The translations under genes were made by a program, and so were the position numbers. A DNA stretch of 7,108 bases, from contig JAUVRU010000096.1 of NCBI GenBank assembly GCA_030597485.1, positions 1 through 7,108 of the forward strand, written 5' to 3'. Every line of letters starts with the position of its first letter. The first letter of the stretch is position 1. The notes under the pieces were generated by a model. The model did no database searches. It was not told the origin of the DNA and saw nothing but the letters and a program-made list of their open reading frames with translations. Positions 1-5,681 of this stretch are shown here, piece by piece. This DNA is from Anaerolineae bacterium. Lineage in GTDB: Bacteria; Chloroflexota; Anaerolineae; 4572-78; NAK82.

Positions 1-22
1 AGCAGGCTACGTAGGCGAGGGT

Positions 23-1276
23 TCAGATTACTTGTTGGTGCAGGGTGGCCAGGAATTCCTCGTTGTTGGCGGTCTTGGGCAGGCGCTCCAAGATCACCTC
101 AAGCGCTTCTGAACCGCCACCCAATGCCTGGGTCATACGTCGCAACGTCCATACACGCGCCAGGGCTGTCTCATCCAGAAGCAACTCTTCACGCCGTGTG
201 CCGGACCTTTCAATATCAAAGGCCGGGAAGATTCGACGTTCCGCCATCTTCCGGCTCAGGGCGAGCTCCATGTTTCCAGTGCCCTTGAACTCCTCGTAGA
301 TCACGTCGTCCATACGGCTGCCGGTATCCACCATACAGGTGGCGAGGATGGTCAAACTGCCTCCACCCCCAATGTTGCGCGCCGCGCCGAAGACCCGCTT
401 CGGGGGAGACAGAGCCGCCGGATCGATACCGCCAGATAGCGTTCGTCCGCTGGGAGGCACCACCAGGTTGTAGGCGCGAGTCAGGCGGGTGATGGAGTCC
501 AGCAGAATCACAACGTCACGCCCGCCCTCCACCAAGCGCTTCGCGCGTTCCAGTCCCATTTCTGCGACCCGGGTGTGGTGTTGCACCGGCTCATCAAACG
601 TGGAGCTGATCACCTCAGCGTCTACCGAGCGGTCCATGTCGGTCACCTCCTCCGGTCGCTCACCGATGAGCGCCACCATTAGATGGATCTCGCGGTAGTT
701 GGAGGTGATACCGTTGGCGATTTGCTTGAGAACGGTGGTCTTGCCCGCTTTGGGCGGGGAGACGATGAGCCCACGTTGACCACGTCCGATTGGGGCTAGG
801 ATGTCTATCAAGCGGGTGGTGAGGATGCTGCGCTTCGTCTCGATCTTCATAATCTGGTCAGGAAAGATGGGCGTTAGCCGTTCGAAAACTGGTCGTTTCT
901 TGGCCACTTCCGGATCGAGCCCGTTGACCGCCTCCACGCGCAGCAGTCCGAAGTACTTCTCGCTCTCCTTGGGCGGACGCACCTGGCCAATCACCATGTC
1001 GCCGGTTCTCAACCCAAAACGCCGAATCTGGGATTGCGAGACATAGACGTCGTCGGATCCGGGCAGAAGGTGATCGGAACGCAGGAACCCTATGCCGTCC
1101 TGAATGATATCAAGCACGCCGCCGCCAAAGATGAATCCTTGCTCTTCAGCATGAGCTTTAAGCAGCCTGAGGATGAGATCATCCTTTTTCAGGCGGCTGT
1201 AGCCTGAGACATCCTTCTCCCGAGCTATGTCTCTCAGTTCATCAAGGGTCTTGGTTTCAAGTTCAACGATATTCAC
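23..1276 (-). CDS. rho: Transcription termination factor Rho, complete, 417 aa
   Basis: Rho is the hexameric RNA-dependent ATPase/translocase that ends transcription at C-rich, untranslated RNA. The N-terminal Rho helical domain spans about residues 5-45. The cold-shock-type RNA-binding domain spans about 47-115. The RecA-like ATPase core runs from about 135 to the end. Visible motifs are the P-loop PPKAGKTT (174-181, Lys179), the catalytic glutamate in GERPEEV (Glu206), Walker B ending in Asp260, the Q-loop (about 276-285), the R-loop in EEFKGTGNMEL (Lys331), and Arg348 and Arg361 at the arginine valve/finger positions. The length is normal for Rhos lacking the long acidic insert. The start is GTG, preceded by AGGAG (plus-strand 1283-1287) with a 6-nt spacer. 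It is a single gene with its own promoter and a leader of about 290 nt. The 22 nt beyond the stop show no terminator. Identity is very secure. Confidence 0.98.
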   Translation of the reverse strand: MNIVELETKTLDELRDIAREKDVSGYSRLKKDDLILRLLKAHAEEQGFIFGGGVLDIIQDGIGFLRSDHLLPGSDDVYVSQSQIRRFGLRTGDMVIGQVRPPKESEKYFGLLRVEAVNGLDPEVAKKRPVFERLTPIFPDQIMKIETKRSILTTRLIDILAPIGRGQRGLIVSPPKAGKTTVLKQIANGITSNYREIHLMVALIGERPEEVTDMDRSVDAEVISSTFDEPVQHHTRVAEMGLERAKRLVEGGRDVVILLDSITRLTRAYNLVVPPSGRTLSGGIDPAALSPPKRVFGAARNIGGGGSLTILATCMVDTGSRMDDVIYEEFKGTGNMELALSRKMAERRIFPAFDIERSGTRREELLLDETALARVWTLRRMTQALGGGSEALEVILERLPKTANNEEFLATLHQQVI

Positions 1277-1562
1277 TGGTCACTCCTGTGTAGACACCCC
1301 TGTCCAGCCGGCAGTTGTTGGGATCAGGCATTGGGCAGAAGTCAGATTCCGCTATACATTGAGGATCGGTCAGGAAGAACTACAGAGGTTCAACCATGGT
1401 GAGGACTTCAGACCAAGTGCTTGTCCGAAAGCAGACTGGGAAGGGCCCCCAAAATAACCGCACAACAATATATTTCAGACGTCGAATCTCGAGTTTTGGG
1501 ATAGACGCTGACAAATCCGACAGCAAAATGCCAGAGCTGCCAGGTAGCCGGGGTAAGATTTC
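1277..1562 (-). promoter_or_regulatory. Long 5' leader of rho
   Basis: The predicted start near 1562 leaves about 286 nt of untranslated leader. The part transcribed from about 1388 down to 1315 is richer in C than G on the RNA strand (about 27 C to 13 G by hand count) with little obvious secondary structure, which is the composition Rho prefers for loading. In Escherichia coli rho is autoregulated by premature termination in its own leader. A similar arrangement here is inferred, not shown. Confidence 0.45.
1283..1287 (-). promoter_or_regulatory. Shine-Dalgarno site of rho
   Basis: On the minus strand this reads AGGAG, 6 nt before the GTG at 1276-1274. It fixes the non-ATG start, and the resulting N-terminus MNIVELETKTL matches the usual start of the Rho helical domain. 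Confidence 0.85.
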
Positions 1563-1568
1563 CATTAC

Positions 1569-1597
1569 ATTATAGCATCTTTTCGCATTGTCGTCAA
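1569..1597 (-). promoter_or_regulatory. Sigma70-type promoter of rho
   Basis: On the minus strand a -35 box TTGACG (1597-1592) is followed by exactly 17 nt and a perfect -10 box TATAAT (1574-1569). Eleven of twelve consensus positions match at optimal spacing. Transcription should start near 1562. The only gene downstream in this direction is rho. Confidence 0.8.
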
Positions 1598-1989
1598 ACC
1601 AAGGATGTTCGAACACACGGCTTGTGCAAGTCGGGAAGTGAGCATTCTTGGATGCAGACATGGTTGACAAGAGCGGATCCGCATCTGAGCATGCTCCGTT
1701 GCCCGGCCAGGAAGATCGGAACAGGTGGTTGCGCTGTGAAACGCGGGATTGCGGGAGACATCGTTCCCCCCTTCGTGCCAAGACATCGAGTGACATTGTG
1801 CCCACCTGCGCACGGTGTCACAGAAGAACCCGATACGAAGGACGGACGTGGGTCAGTCTGGACACGTGTGTTGCAGAATGGCCGATACCAAGAAAAATAC
1901 TCGCCCCGGGTTTTCCTAGATTGCTTGCAGAGAACCGCTGTAGCTGTCAGTCTTGCCCCAAGTCAGAATGCGCCTTGCCAGGGCATAGG
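1598..1989. other. Intergenic stretch without a recognisable gene
   Basis: This lies between the rho promoter and the stop of the CBM48 gene. Open frames on both strands read as arginine-, serine- and cysteine-rich sequence with no domain I recognise, and the longest one continues antisense into the CBM48 gene. It holds short palindromes such as GCGGATCCGC (1673-1682) and ACACGTGT (about 1862-1869), and an imperfect inverted repeat around 1797-1823, but no U-tract terminator and no tRNA-like fold. It could be decayed coding DNA or regulatory sequence. Confidence 0.4.
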
Positions 1990-2325
1990 TTAGATTGCCG
2001 CGTCTTTTTTCTTGAACTGTGGATCGGTTATTATGACGAAATCGTCGCTGCCGTAGGGATTCAGGACGTACGCATCCGCTTCGCTATCATTCATCCAGCG
2101 TTCGCCATCACACAGATAACGGAATTGATAGGCACCCCCTGCTTCCAGGTCAATGGTCAGACCCCACTGGCCTTCCCGGTCACGCTGCATGGTATGAGAA
2201 GTGGTGTTCCACTCGTTGAAATCGCCCACCAGACAGATCCTGTCGGCCCAGACGCTGTTGGGAAGAGTGAAACGCACGCGGACCATAAGCCCGCTCTCGG
2301 TTTCCATCCAGGTTTTGTCAATCAC
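1990..2325 (-). CDS. Small isoamylase early-set (CBM48-type) glycogen-binding-domain protein
   Basis: The 111-residue product is a single beta-sandwich module of the CBM48 / AMPK glycogen-binding family. Motifs typical of these stand-alone bacterial proteins are GDFNEWN (34-40), the strand pattern around YQFRYLCDGERW (66-77), the NDSEADAY segment (79-86) and NPYGSDD (89-95). Conserved tryptophans in this fold contact alpha-glucan, so binding of glycogen or a related polysaccharide is likely. There is no catalytic domain, signal peptide or membrane segment, so it should be cytoplasmic. I chose the GTG at 2325 because AGGAG lies 8 nt upstream (plus-strand 2334-2338). The internal ATG at 2307 lacks such a site, and a longer open frame to 2430 runs into repeat sequence. 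It lies 194 nt downstream of rhaI on the same strand and could be read from it, but spacer hairpins make that uncertain. The exact role is unknown. Confidence 0.85.
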   Translation of the reverse strand: MIDKTWMETESGLMVRVRFTLPNSVWADRICLVGDFNEWNTTSHTMQRDREGQWGLTIDLEAGGAYQFRYLCDGERWMNDSEADAYVLNPYGSDDFVIITDPQFKKKDAAI

Positions 2326-2333
2326 CGAGCACA

Positions 2334-2338
2334 CTCCT
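2334..2338 (-). promoter_or_regulatory. Shine-Dalgarno site of the CBM48 gene
   Basis: The minus strand reads AGGAG 8 nt before the GTG at 2325-2323. It decides the start over the ATG seven codons... further downstream at 2307 (residue 7). An in-frame GTG at 2334 overlaps this site and is therefore an unlikely start. Confidence 0.75.
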
Positions 2339-2376
2339 GTCGGTGGCGTTCGACGGCCGGGGTGCCTGCATAATGG

Positions 2377-2393
2377 CGGCAACTTCGTTGCCG
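2377..2393. repeat. Perfect 7-bp hairpin in the rhaI-CBM48 spacer
   Basis: CGGCAAC, a 3-nt loop and GTTGCCG form a perfect inverted repeat about 50 nt upstream of the CBM48 start. Neither side has a run of T, so it is not a classical intrinsic terminator. It could be a leader hairpin, an RNA-processing or stability element, or part of the neighbouring repeat. Confidence 0.5.
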
Positions 2394-2408
2394 AAATCAC
2401 TGCATTAA

Positions 2409-2473
2409 ACCACACAGACACGGAGAACACTGAGAACCAAGAACTTGTCTGTGGACTCTGTGCCTCCGCGGTG
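2409..2473. repeat. Imperfect inverted repeat, probable dispersed intergenic repeat
   Basis: The left arm (about 2409-2435) has the CCACACAGACACGGAG pattern. The right arm (about 2445-2473) reads as its imperfect reverse complement, with CTCTGTGCCTCCGCGGTG. A tighter inner pairing joins CCACACAGACA (2410-2420) to TGTCTGTGG (about 2446-2454) with one bulge. The CTCTGTG/CACAGAG wording resembles short dispersed intergenic repeats I recall from many environmental bacterial genomes. That resemblance is from memory and was not checked by search. It sits between the rhaI stop and the CBM48 gene and contains no coding sequence. Confidence 0.5.
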
Positions 2474-2519
2474 CGTTTCCCTTGCCAACATTCAAGGGGG
2501 GACCATCTGCCGGAGGCAG

Positions 2520-3764
2520 CTACTGATATCCCCCGCTGGTAGTCGCCAGGCCTCGCTCAGACCGGATTTTTTCCTCGTAGCTGCTGGCCCAGTAGGCAGT
2601 GATGGGATCAGTGGGCACCCCCATCTCCTCGCGAACCTGTGCCAGCAGGGGCCGAACGTCCGTGCGGTAAACATCGGTTATGAGGCGATGTGCTTCCAGC
2701 ACATTCCCTTTCGCCTGGACAGCAGCCAACCGATCCTGAGGAACCAGCAGGGATTTGGCATAGGCCTCCTGGCAGTTTAGCACCGAGTATATTATGGGGG
2801 CGATCTTGCCCTCAATGTTGTGGCATTGGTCAAGCATGTAGGCCACGTTCCGGGAAGTGGACCGGGCTGGCTCTTCGGCGCCCTGAGCAGCGCTGGTCAA
2901 CTCGTTGTAAATGAGGAACAGCTCATAAGGATTGACGCTGCCCACAATCAGGTCATCGTCAGCATACTTGCGGTTGTTGAAGTGAAAACCGCCCAGCCGC
3001 CCCTCGACCAGCAGGAAGGCCACGATGTGTTCGATATTGACGCCCTGGGCGTGATGGCCCAAGTCTACCAGTACCTGAGCCTGCGAACCTAGCTTGAGGC
3101 ACATGGCATAGGAAGTACCCCAATCGGGCAGATCGGTACTGTAGAACGTAGGCTCGAAGAATTTATACTCGATCAGCATCCGGCCATTGGGGGGCAGGTT
3201 CTCATAGACTGTTGGAAGCGTCTGCTCAAAACGCTGTTTGCGACCGCGCAAGCTGTCCTGACCAGCGAAGTTGGTGCCGTCGGCAAACCAGAGACTGAGA
3301 ACGTCGCTCTTGACCTTCCTCATGATCTGGCAGCACTCCAGAAGATGATCCAACGCCCGCCTGCGTATGGCGGGGTCCGGGTTGCCCAAGGATCCGAGGC
3401 GATACTCGTCATCCTGAAACACATTGGGATTGACCGCACCGACGCTGACACCTTGCGCTTCGGCATATTGGCACATTCCCTCATAATCGTCGTCTTCCGG
3501 GCGATCCCAGGGAATGTGGATGGCAACAGAAGGTGCGATACCGGTCATCTTGTGCACCATTGCTGCGTCATCCATCTTCTGGCGGGTAGTGGTGGCGGCA
3601 CCAGGCCAGGCAAAGGCCTTGAATCGGGTACCACTGTTGGCATAACCCCAACTGGGCGTCTCGATGTGCTGCAGTTTCAACGCCTTCTTCACAGCAGTTA
3701 CGTCAATGCCCTGACACTCCAGACTCTCCGCCAGGATTTCATAAGCCGGGTGGTAGTTGCTCAT
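2520..3764 (-). CDS. rhaI: L-rhamnose isomerase, Pseudomonas stutzeri/RhaI type (xylose-isomerase-like TIM barrel), 414 aa
   Basis: It interconverts L-rhamnose and L-rhamnulose, the first step of rhamnose breakdown. Enzymes of this type also act on other aldoses such as D-allose. The product is a cytoplasmic TIM barrel using two divalent metal ions. The ligands known from the P. stutzeri enzyme appear at a near-constant offset: Glu199 (in [10 protein letters not shown]), Asp234 and His237 (in VLVDLGHH), His261 (in [10 protein letters not shown]), Asp269/Asp271 and Asp312 (in AYMLDQCHN). Lys201 is also present. The length suits the family (about 400-430 aa). The start is the ATG at 3764, with AAGGAG 9 nt upstream. 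Open sequence further upstream to 4115 is non-coding in character and contains the promoter. It is transcribed divergently from glcFD. No rhamnulokinase, aldolase, transporter or regulator lies in the window. Substrate preference cannot be fixed from sequence alone. Confidence 0.92.
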   Translation of the reverse strand: MSNYHPAYEILAESLECQGIDVTAVKKALKLQHIETPSWGYANSGTRFKAFAWPGAATTTRQKMDDAAMVHKMTGIAPSVAIHIPWDRPEDDDYEGMCQYAEAQGVSVGAVNPNVFQDDEYRLGSLGNPDPAIRRRALDHLLECCQIMRKVKSDVLSLWFADGTNFAGQDSLRGRKQRFEQTLPTVYENLPPNGRMLIEYKFFEPTFYSTDLPDWGTSYAMCLKLGSQAQVLVDLGHHAQGVNIEHIVAFLLVEGRLGGFHFNNRKYADDDLIVGSVNPYELFLIYNELTSAAQGAEEPARSTSRNVAYMLDQCHNIEGKIAPIIYSVLNCQEAYAKSLLVPQDRLAAVQAKGNVLEAHRLITDVYRTDVRPLLAQVREEMGVPTDPITAYWASSYEEKIRSERGLATTSGGYQ

Positions 3765-3773
3765 AGGAATAAT

Positions 3774-3779
3774 CTCCTT
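3774..3779 (-). promoter_or_regulatory. Shine-Dalgarno site of rhaI
   Basis: The minus strand reads AAGGAG with a 9-nt spacer to the ATG at 3764-3762. It settles the start against in-frame upstream codons that would add 117 unrelated residues. Confidence 0.88.
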
Positions 3780-3953
3780 GACGCTGATTTGGCTATGCTC
3801 ACCACAGCTCCGCCACGTCGACACGCTGATGGGACATGAACAGTGCTGTTGGAAAGAGAGCAGCGGCACAGCGATGCGCACTGAAGGTGAACGGAAGCCG
3901 ATTCCAGGTTGGTTGGTGTGTCTTGGGCCCTGGTAGCACGGTGGACTTATCGC

Positions 3954-3982
3954 ATTGTAGCACACGTTCTGTTTCCTGTCAA
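3954..3982 (-). promoter_or_regulatory. Sigma70-type promoter of rhaI
   Basis: On the minus strand a perfect -35 box TTGACA (3982-3977), a 17-nt spacer and a -10 box TACAAT (3959-3954) match the consensus at 11 of 12 positions. Transcription would start near 3947, leaving about 180 nt of leader before rhaI. No clear hairpin or riboswitch core is visible in that leader. The -35 lies 57 nt from the -35 of the opposing glcFD promoter. Confidence 0.8.
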
Positions 3983-4011
3983 CGATTCTTGCATTCTCAC
4001 TTGGGGTGCGT

Positions 4012-4039
4012 CCAGAAGTCCAGGTGAAGATGCCAGAAG
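4012..4039 (+). promoter_or_regulatory. 21-bp-spaced direct repeat, candidate activator site for glcFD
   Basis: CCAGAAG occurs at 4012-4018 and again at 4033-4039, exactly 21 bp apart (two helical turns). The second copy abuts the -35 box at 4040. Direct half-sites at this period beside a -35 are the arrangement used by AraC-family activators. The repeat is seen. The regulator and its action are inferred. Confidence 0.4.
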
Positions 4040-4068
4040 ATGACAACCCTCGACGAGTAGCGTATAAT
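4040..4068 (+). promoter_or_regulatory. Sigma70-type promoter of glcFD
   Basis: A -35 box ATGACA (4040-4045), 17-nt spacer and perfect -10 box TATAAT (4063-4068) match 11 of 12 consensus positions. The start would fall near 4073-4075, giving a leader of about 218 nt before glcF. Confidence 0.78.
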
Positions 4069-4072
4069 TGCG

Positions 4073-4201
4073 CGGAGTGGGGAAACACCCGCAGTCGCGA
4101 ACCCACGGCCGCCAATTCCTATCTGGCGCGAGAGTCCCCCACTCTGGATGGCCTGAACGAGCGGTGGAGGTGCAACGTGAGAGAGGTCCAACATCTCGTT
4201 C
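4073..4201 (+). ncRNA. Candidate structured leader RNA of glcFD (unassigned class)
   Basis: The RNA predicted to begin near 4073-4075 can close on itself. GAGTGGGG (4075-4082) pairs perfectly with CCCCACTC (4137-4144), extendable by a G-U and a C-G pair to 4073/4146. Inside, TCGCG (4095-4099) pairs with CGCGA (4127-4131). An alternative hairpin, AGAGT (4131-4135) with ACTCT (4141-4145) around a CCCCC loop, cannot coexist with the outer stem. A second domain pairs GAACGAG (4155-4161) with CTCGTTC (4195-4201), with TGGA/TCCA (4165-4168/4187-4190) inside. I recognise no known riboswitch consensus (checked by eye for TPP, SAM, glycine, cobalamin, fluoride and THF cores), and no U-tract follows. 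Folding was by hand without energy calculation. Confidence 0.35.
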
Positions 4202-4231
4202 GGTGAAGGTACGCTTTCTTTTGGCTTACCT

Positions 4232-4248
4232 GATGGTATGACCGGTCA
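4232..4248 (+). promoter_or_regulatory. Candidate GntR/FadR-family operator in the glcFD leader
   Basis: GGTATGACC (4235-4243) fits the GGT-N3-ACC core bound by FadR-subfamily GntR regulators, a group that includes GlcC (glycolate) and LldR (lactate). It overlaps a perfect 10-bp palindrome TGACCGGTCA (4239-4248). It lies about 45 nt upstream of the glcF ATG and downstream of the promoter, so a bound repressor would block elongation rather than RNA polymerase binding. The core is short and can arise by chance. Confidence 0.35.
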
Positions 4249-4292
4249 GTAGCACCCAATCCCCAGCCAGCACAAACCGAAATGGATGACCT

Positions 4293-5675
4293 ATGAGCAA
4301 GAGCAGCCTTGAGAGGTTGACCAGGCCGATTGAAGGGCAAAGGGTTTTCTCCCCAGAACTGCCCGACTACAACTTCCTGCGGCACTGCGTGCGTTGCGCT
4401 CGCTGCCTGCCGGCGTGCCCAACCTATCAAGAAACCCAGCTCGAGGTGCAGTCACCACGGGGCAGACTCTCGCTCATCAAAGCGGTGGAAGAGGGAACCC
4501 TGTCGTTTGACGCCAGCGTGGAAGAGCATCTCTACCATTGCCTCGACTGCCGAATGTGCAACACTGTCTGTCCGGCCTATGTGCCCGTTGGTGAAAGCAT
4601 CCTGGCGGCACGGGCCGCCTTCGGTGAGCGACTGGGGCGGCCCTGGTGGCGCAAGCTGGCGTTCAGACACGTGCTCATCTCGGCTGACAGGCTCGGTTGG
4701 GCCTTATGGCCGGTGCGAATCTATCAGCGCCTCAAGCTGCCGCGGGTGGTCAGACCGCTGCTGCGCCTGTTGCCGGGGCGGCTCTCGCAGTTGCGGCAAA
4801 TGGAAGCACTGCTGCCGACGCTGCCGCCCCGGCCGCTGCACCGGACGGTCGATGTCGTCATCCCAGCGAAAGATGAGCCCCAATACCGCGTGGGGTTCTT
4901 CCTGGGATGTATGATGAGCCAGATCTTCGCCATTGAGAGCCGCGCCAGCCTGGAAGTGCTATCAGGGGCCGGCTGCGAGGTCGTCGTCCCCCAAGGTCAG
5001 GCCTGCTGCGGATCGCCGCAGGATGATCAAGGGGACCGCGAGCACGTGCGCCGGTTTGCCCGGACGAACATCGCCTTGTTCGAGGAAATCGGAGAGGTTG
5101 ACGCGATTGTCTCCGACTGCGCCGCCTGCAGCGGCATACTCAAAGAATATGGCGAGCTGCTGCACGGTGACCCAGAGTTTGCCCCCCGCGCCCGTGCCTT
5201 CAGCGCCAAGGTGAAGGACATATATGAGTGGTATGACGAGATTCTTCCGCCCACAATAGGCACACAGGTGTTGCCTGTCAGCGACAGCGATTCTTCGGCG
5301 AATGGCTTCACCTATGTTACCATTCACGACGCGTGTCATCTGGCCAACGCTCAGGGCGTGCGAAGCCCTCAGCGCAACCTGTTGAGGCGGATCAAATCGG
5401 TGAGAATAGAGGAGATGGAGGAGCCAAGCGCCTGCTGTGGCAGCGCTGGCATCTACAACATCACCCATCCTGACATGGCAAACAAGCGACTGGAACGTAA
5501 GCTGAAGAACATCAGCGCCACCGGTGCCTCCGTCGTCGTCACCAACGGGCCGGGTTGTTTGCTGCAACTGAAAGCCGGCGTGCAAGATCGCAAGATGAAT
5601 GTCCAGATACGGCACATTTCCCAGCTGGTGAAAGATGCCATGGATGACGAATCACCTGCCCAAGGGGGATACTAG
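4293..5675 (+). CDS. glcF: Glycolate oxidase iron-sulfur subunit GlcF (GlcF/LutA-type ferredoxin with two CCG domains), 460 aa
   Basis: GlcF passes electrons from the FAD subunit towards the quinone pool at the inner face of the membrane. Two [4Fe-4S] motifs are intact: Cys32, 35, 38, 42 and Cys83, 86, 89, 93, each CxxCxxCxxxCP. Two cysteine-rich CCG domains (DUF3390-like/heterodisulfide-reductase type) follow. The first has Cys206, the CCG at 238-240 and Cys276/Cys279. The second has Cys348, the CCG at 381-383 and Cys422. The linker between them contains a short Ser/Asp-rich stretch (about 329-336). There is no membrane segment. Length is slightly above the usual 400-450. The ATG at 4293 has only a weak Shine-Dalgarno (GGA at 4284-4286). 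It is first in a two-gene operon with glcD, 6 nt downstream. A D-lactate dehydrogenase role is an alternative to glycolate oxidation. Confidence 0.92.
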   Translation: MSKSSLERLTRPIEGQRVFSPELPDYNFLRHCVRCARCLPACPTYQETQLEVQSPRGRLSLIKAVEEGTLSFDASVEEHLYHCLDCRMCNTVCPAYVPVGESILAARAAFGERLGRPWWRKLAFRHVLISADRLGWALWPVRIYQRLKLPRVVRPLLRLLPGRLSQLRQMEALLPTLPPRPLHRTVDVVIPAKDEPQYRVGFFLGCMMSQIFAIESRASLEVLSGAGCEVVVPQGQACCGSPQDDQGDREHVRRFARTNIALFEEIGEVDAIVSDCAACSGILKEYGELLHGDPEFAPRARAFSAKVKDIYEWYDEILPPTIGTQVLPVSDSDSSANGFTYVTIHDACHLANAQGVRSPQRNLLRRIKSVRIEEMEEPSACCGSAGIYNITHPDMANKRLERKLKNISATGASVVVTNGPGCLLQLKAGVQDRKMNVQIRHISQLVKDAMDDESPAQGGY

Positions 5676-5681
5676 CAGGCC

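Noticed and set aside
1288..1297. GTGTAGACAC inverted repeat next to the rho Shine-Dalgarno site
   Set aside because: The arms are 4 bp with a 2-nt centre, too short to be a stable hairpin or a convincing operator.
1380..1805. Minus-strand open frame of 141 codons upstream of rho
   Set aside because: It spans the strong rho promoter and leader, has no recognisable domain or Shine-Dalgarno site, and its composition is not protein-like.
1648..2373. Long plus-strand open frame of 241 codons
   Set aside because: Its second half is antisense to the well-supported CBM48 gene. Its composition is Arg/Ser/Cys-rich with no domain, and it has no clear ribosome site.
2377..2393. Rho-independent terminator for rhaI
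   Set aside because: The stem is perfect, but neither strand has a following U-tract.
2326..2430. N-terminal extension of the CBM48 frame
   Set aside because: It runs through the hairpin and dispersed-repeat sequence. The GTG at 2325 has an AGGAG at ideal spacing and gives the normal family length.
3765..4115. N-terminal extension of the rhaI frame by 117 residues
   Set aside because: The added residues are unlike any isomerase, the rhaI promoter lies inside this stretch, and a good AAGGAG precedes the ATG at 3764.
4075..4145. tRNA or a known riboswitch at the start of the glcFD leader
   Set aside because: There is no T-arm GGTTCRA motif, no anticodon arm, and no match by eye to TPP, SAM, glycine, cobalamin, fluoride or THF cores. 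It is kept only as an unassigned structured leader.
4282..4296. Five-codon upstream ORF (MDDL-stop) overlapping the glcF ATG
   Set aside because: It has no ribosome site of its own. The ATGA overlap is attractive, but so short an ORF arises easily by chance.
4962..5615. Minus-strand open frame of 217 codons opposite glcF
   Set aside because: It is antisense to the two CCG domains of GlcF, with no domain of its own and no start signals.
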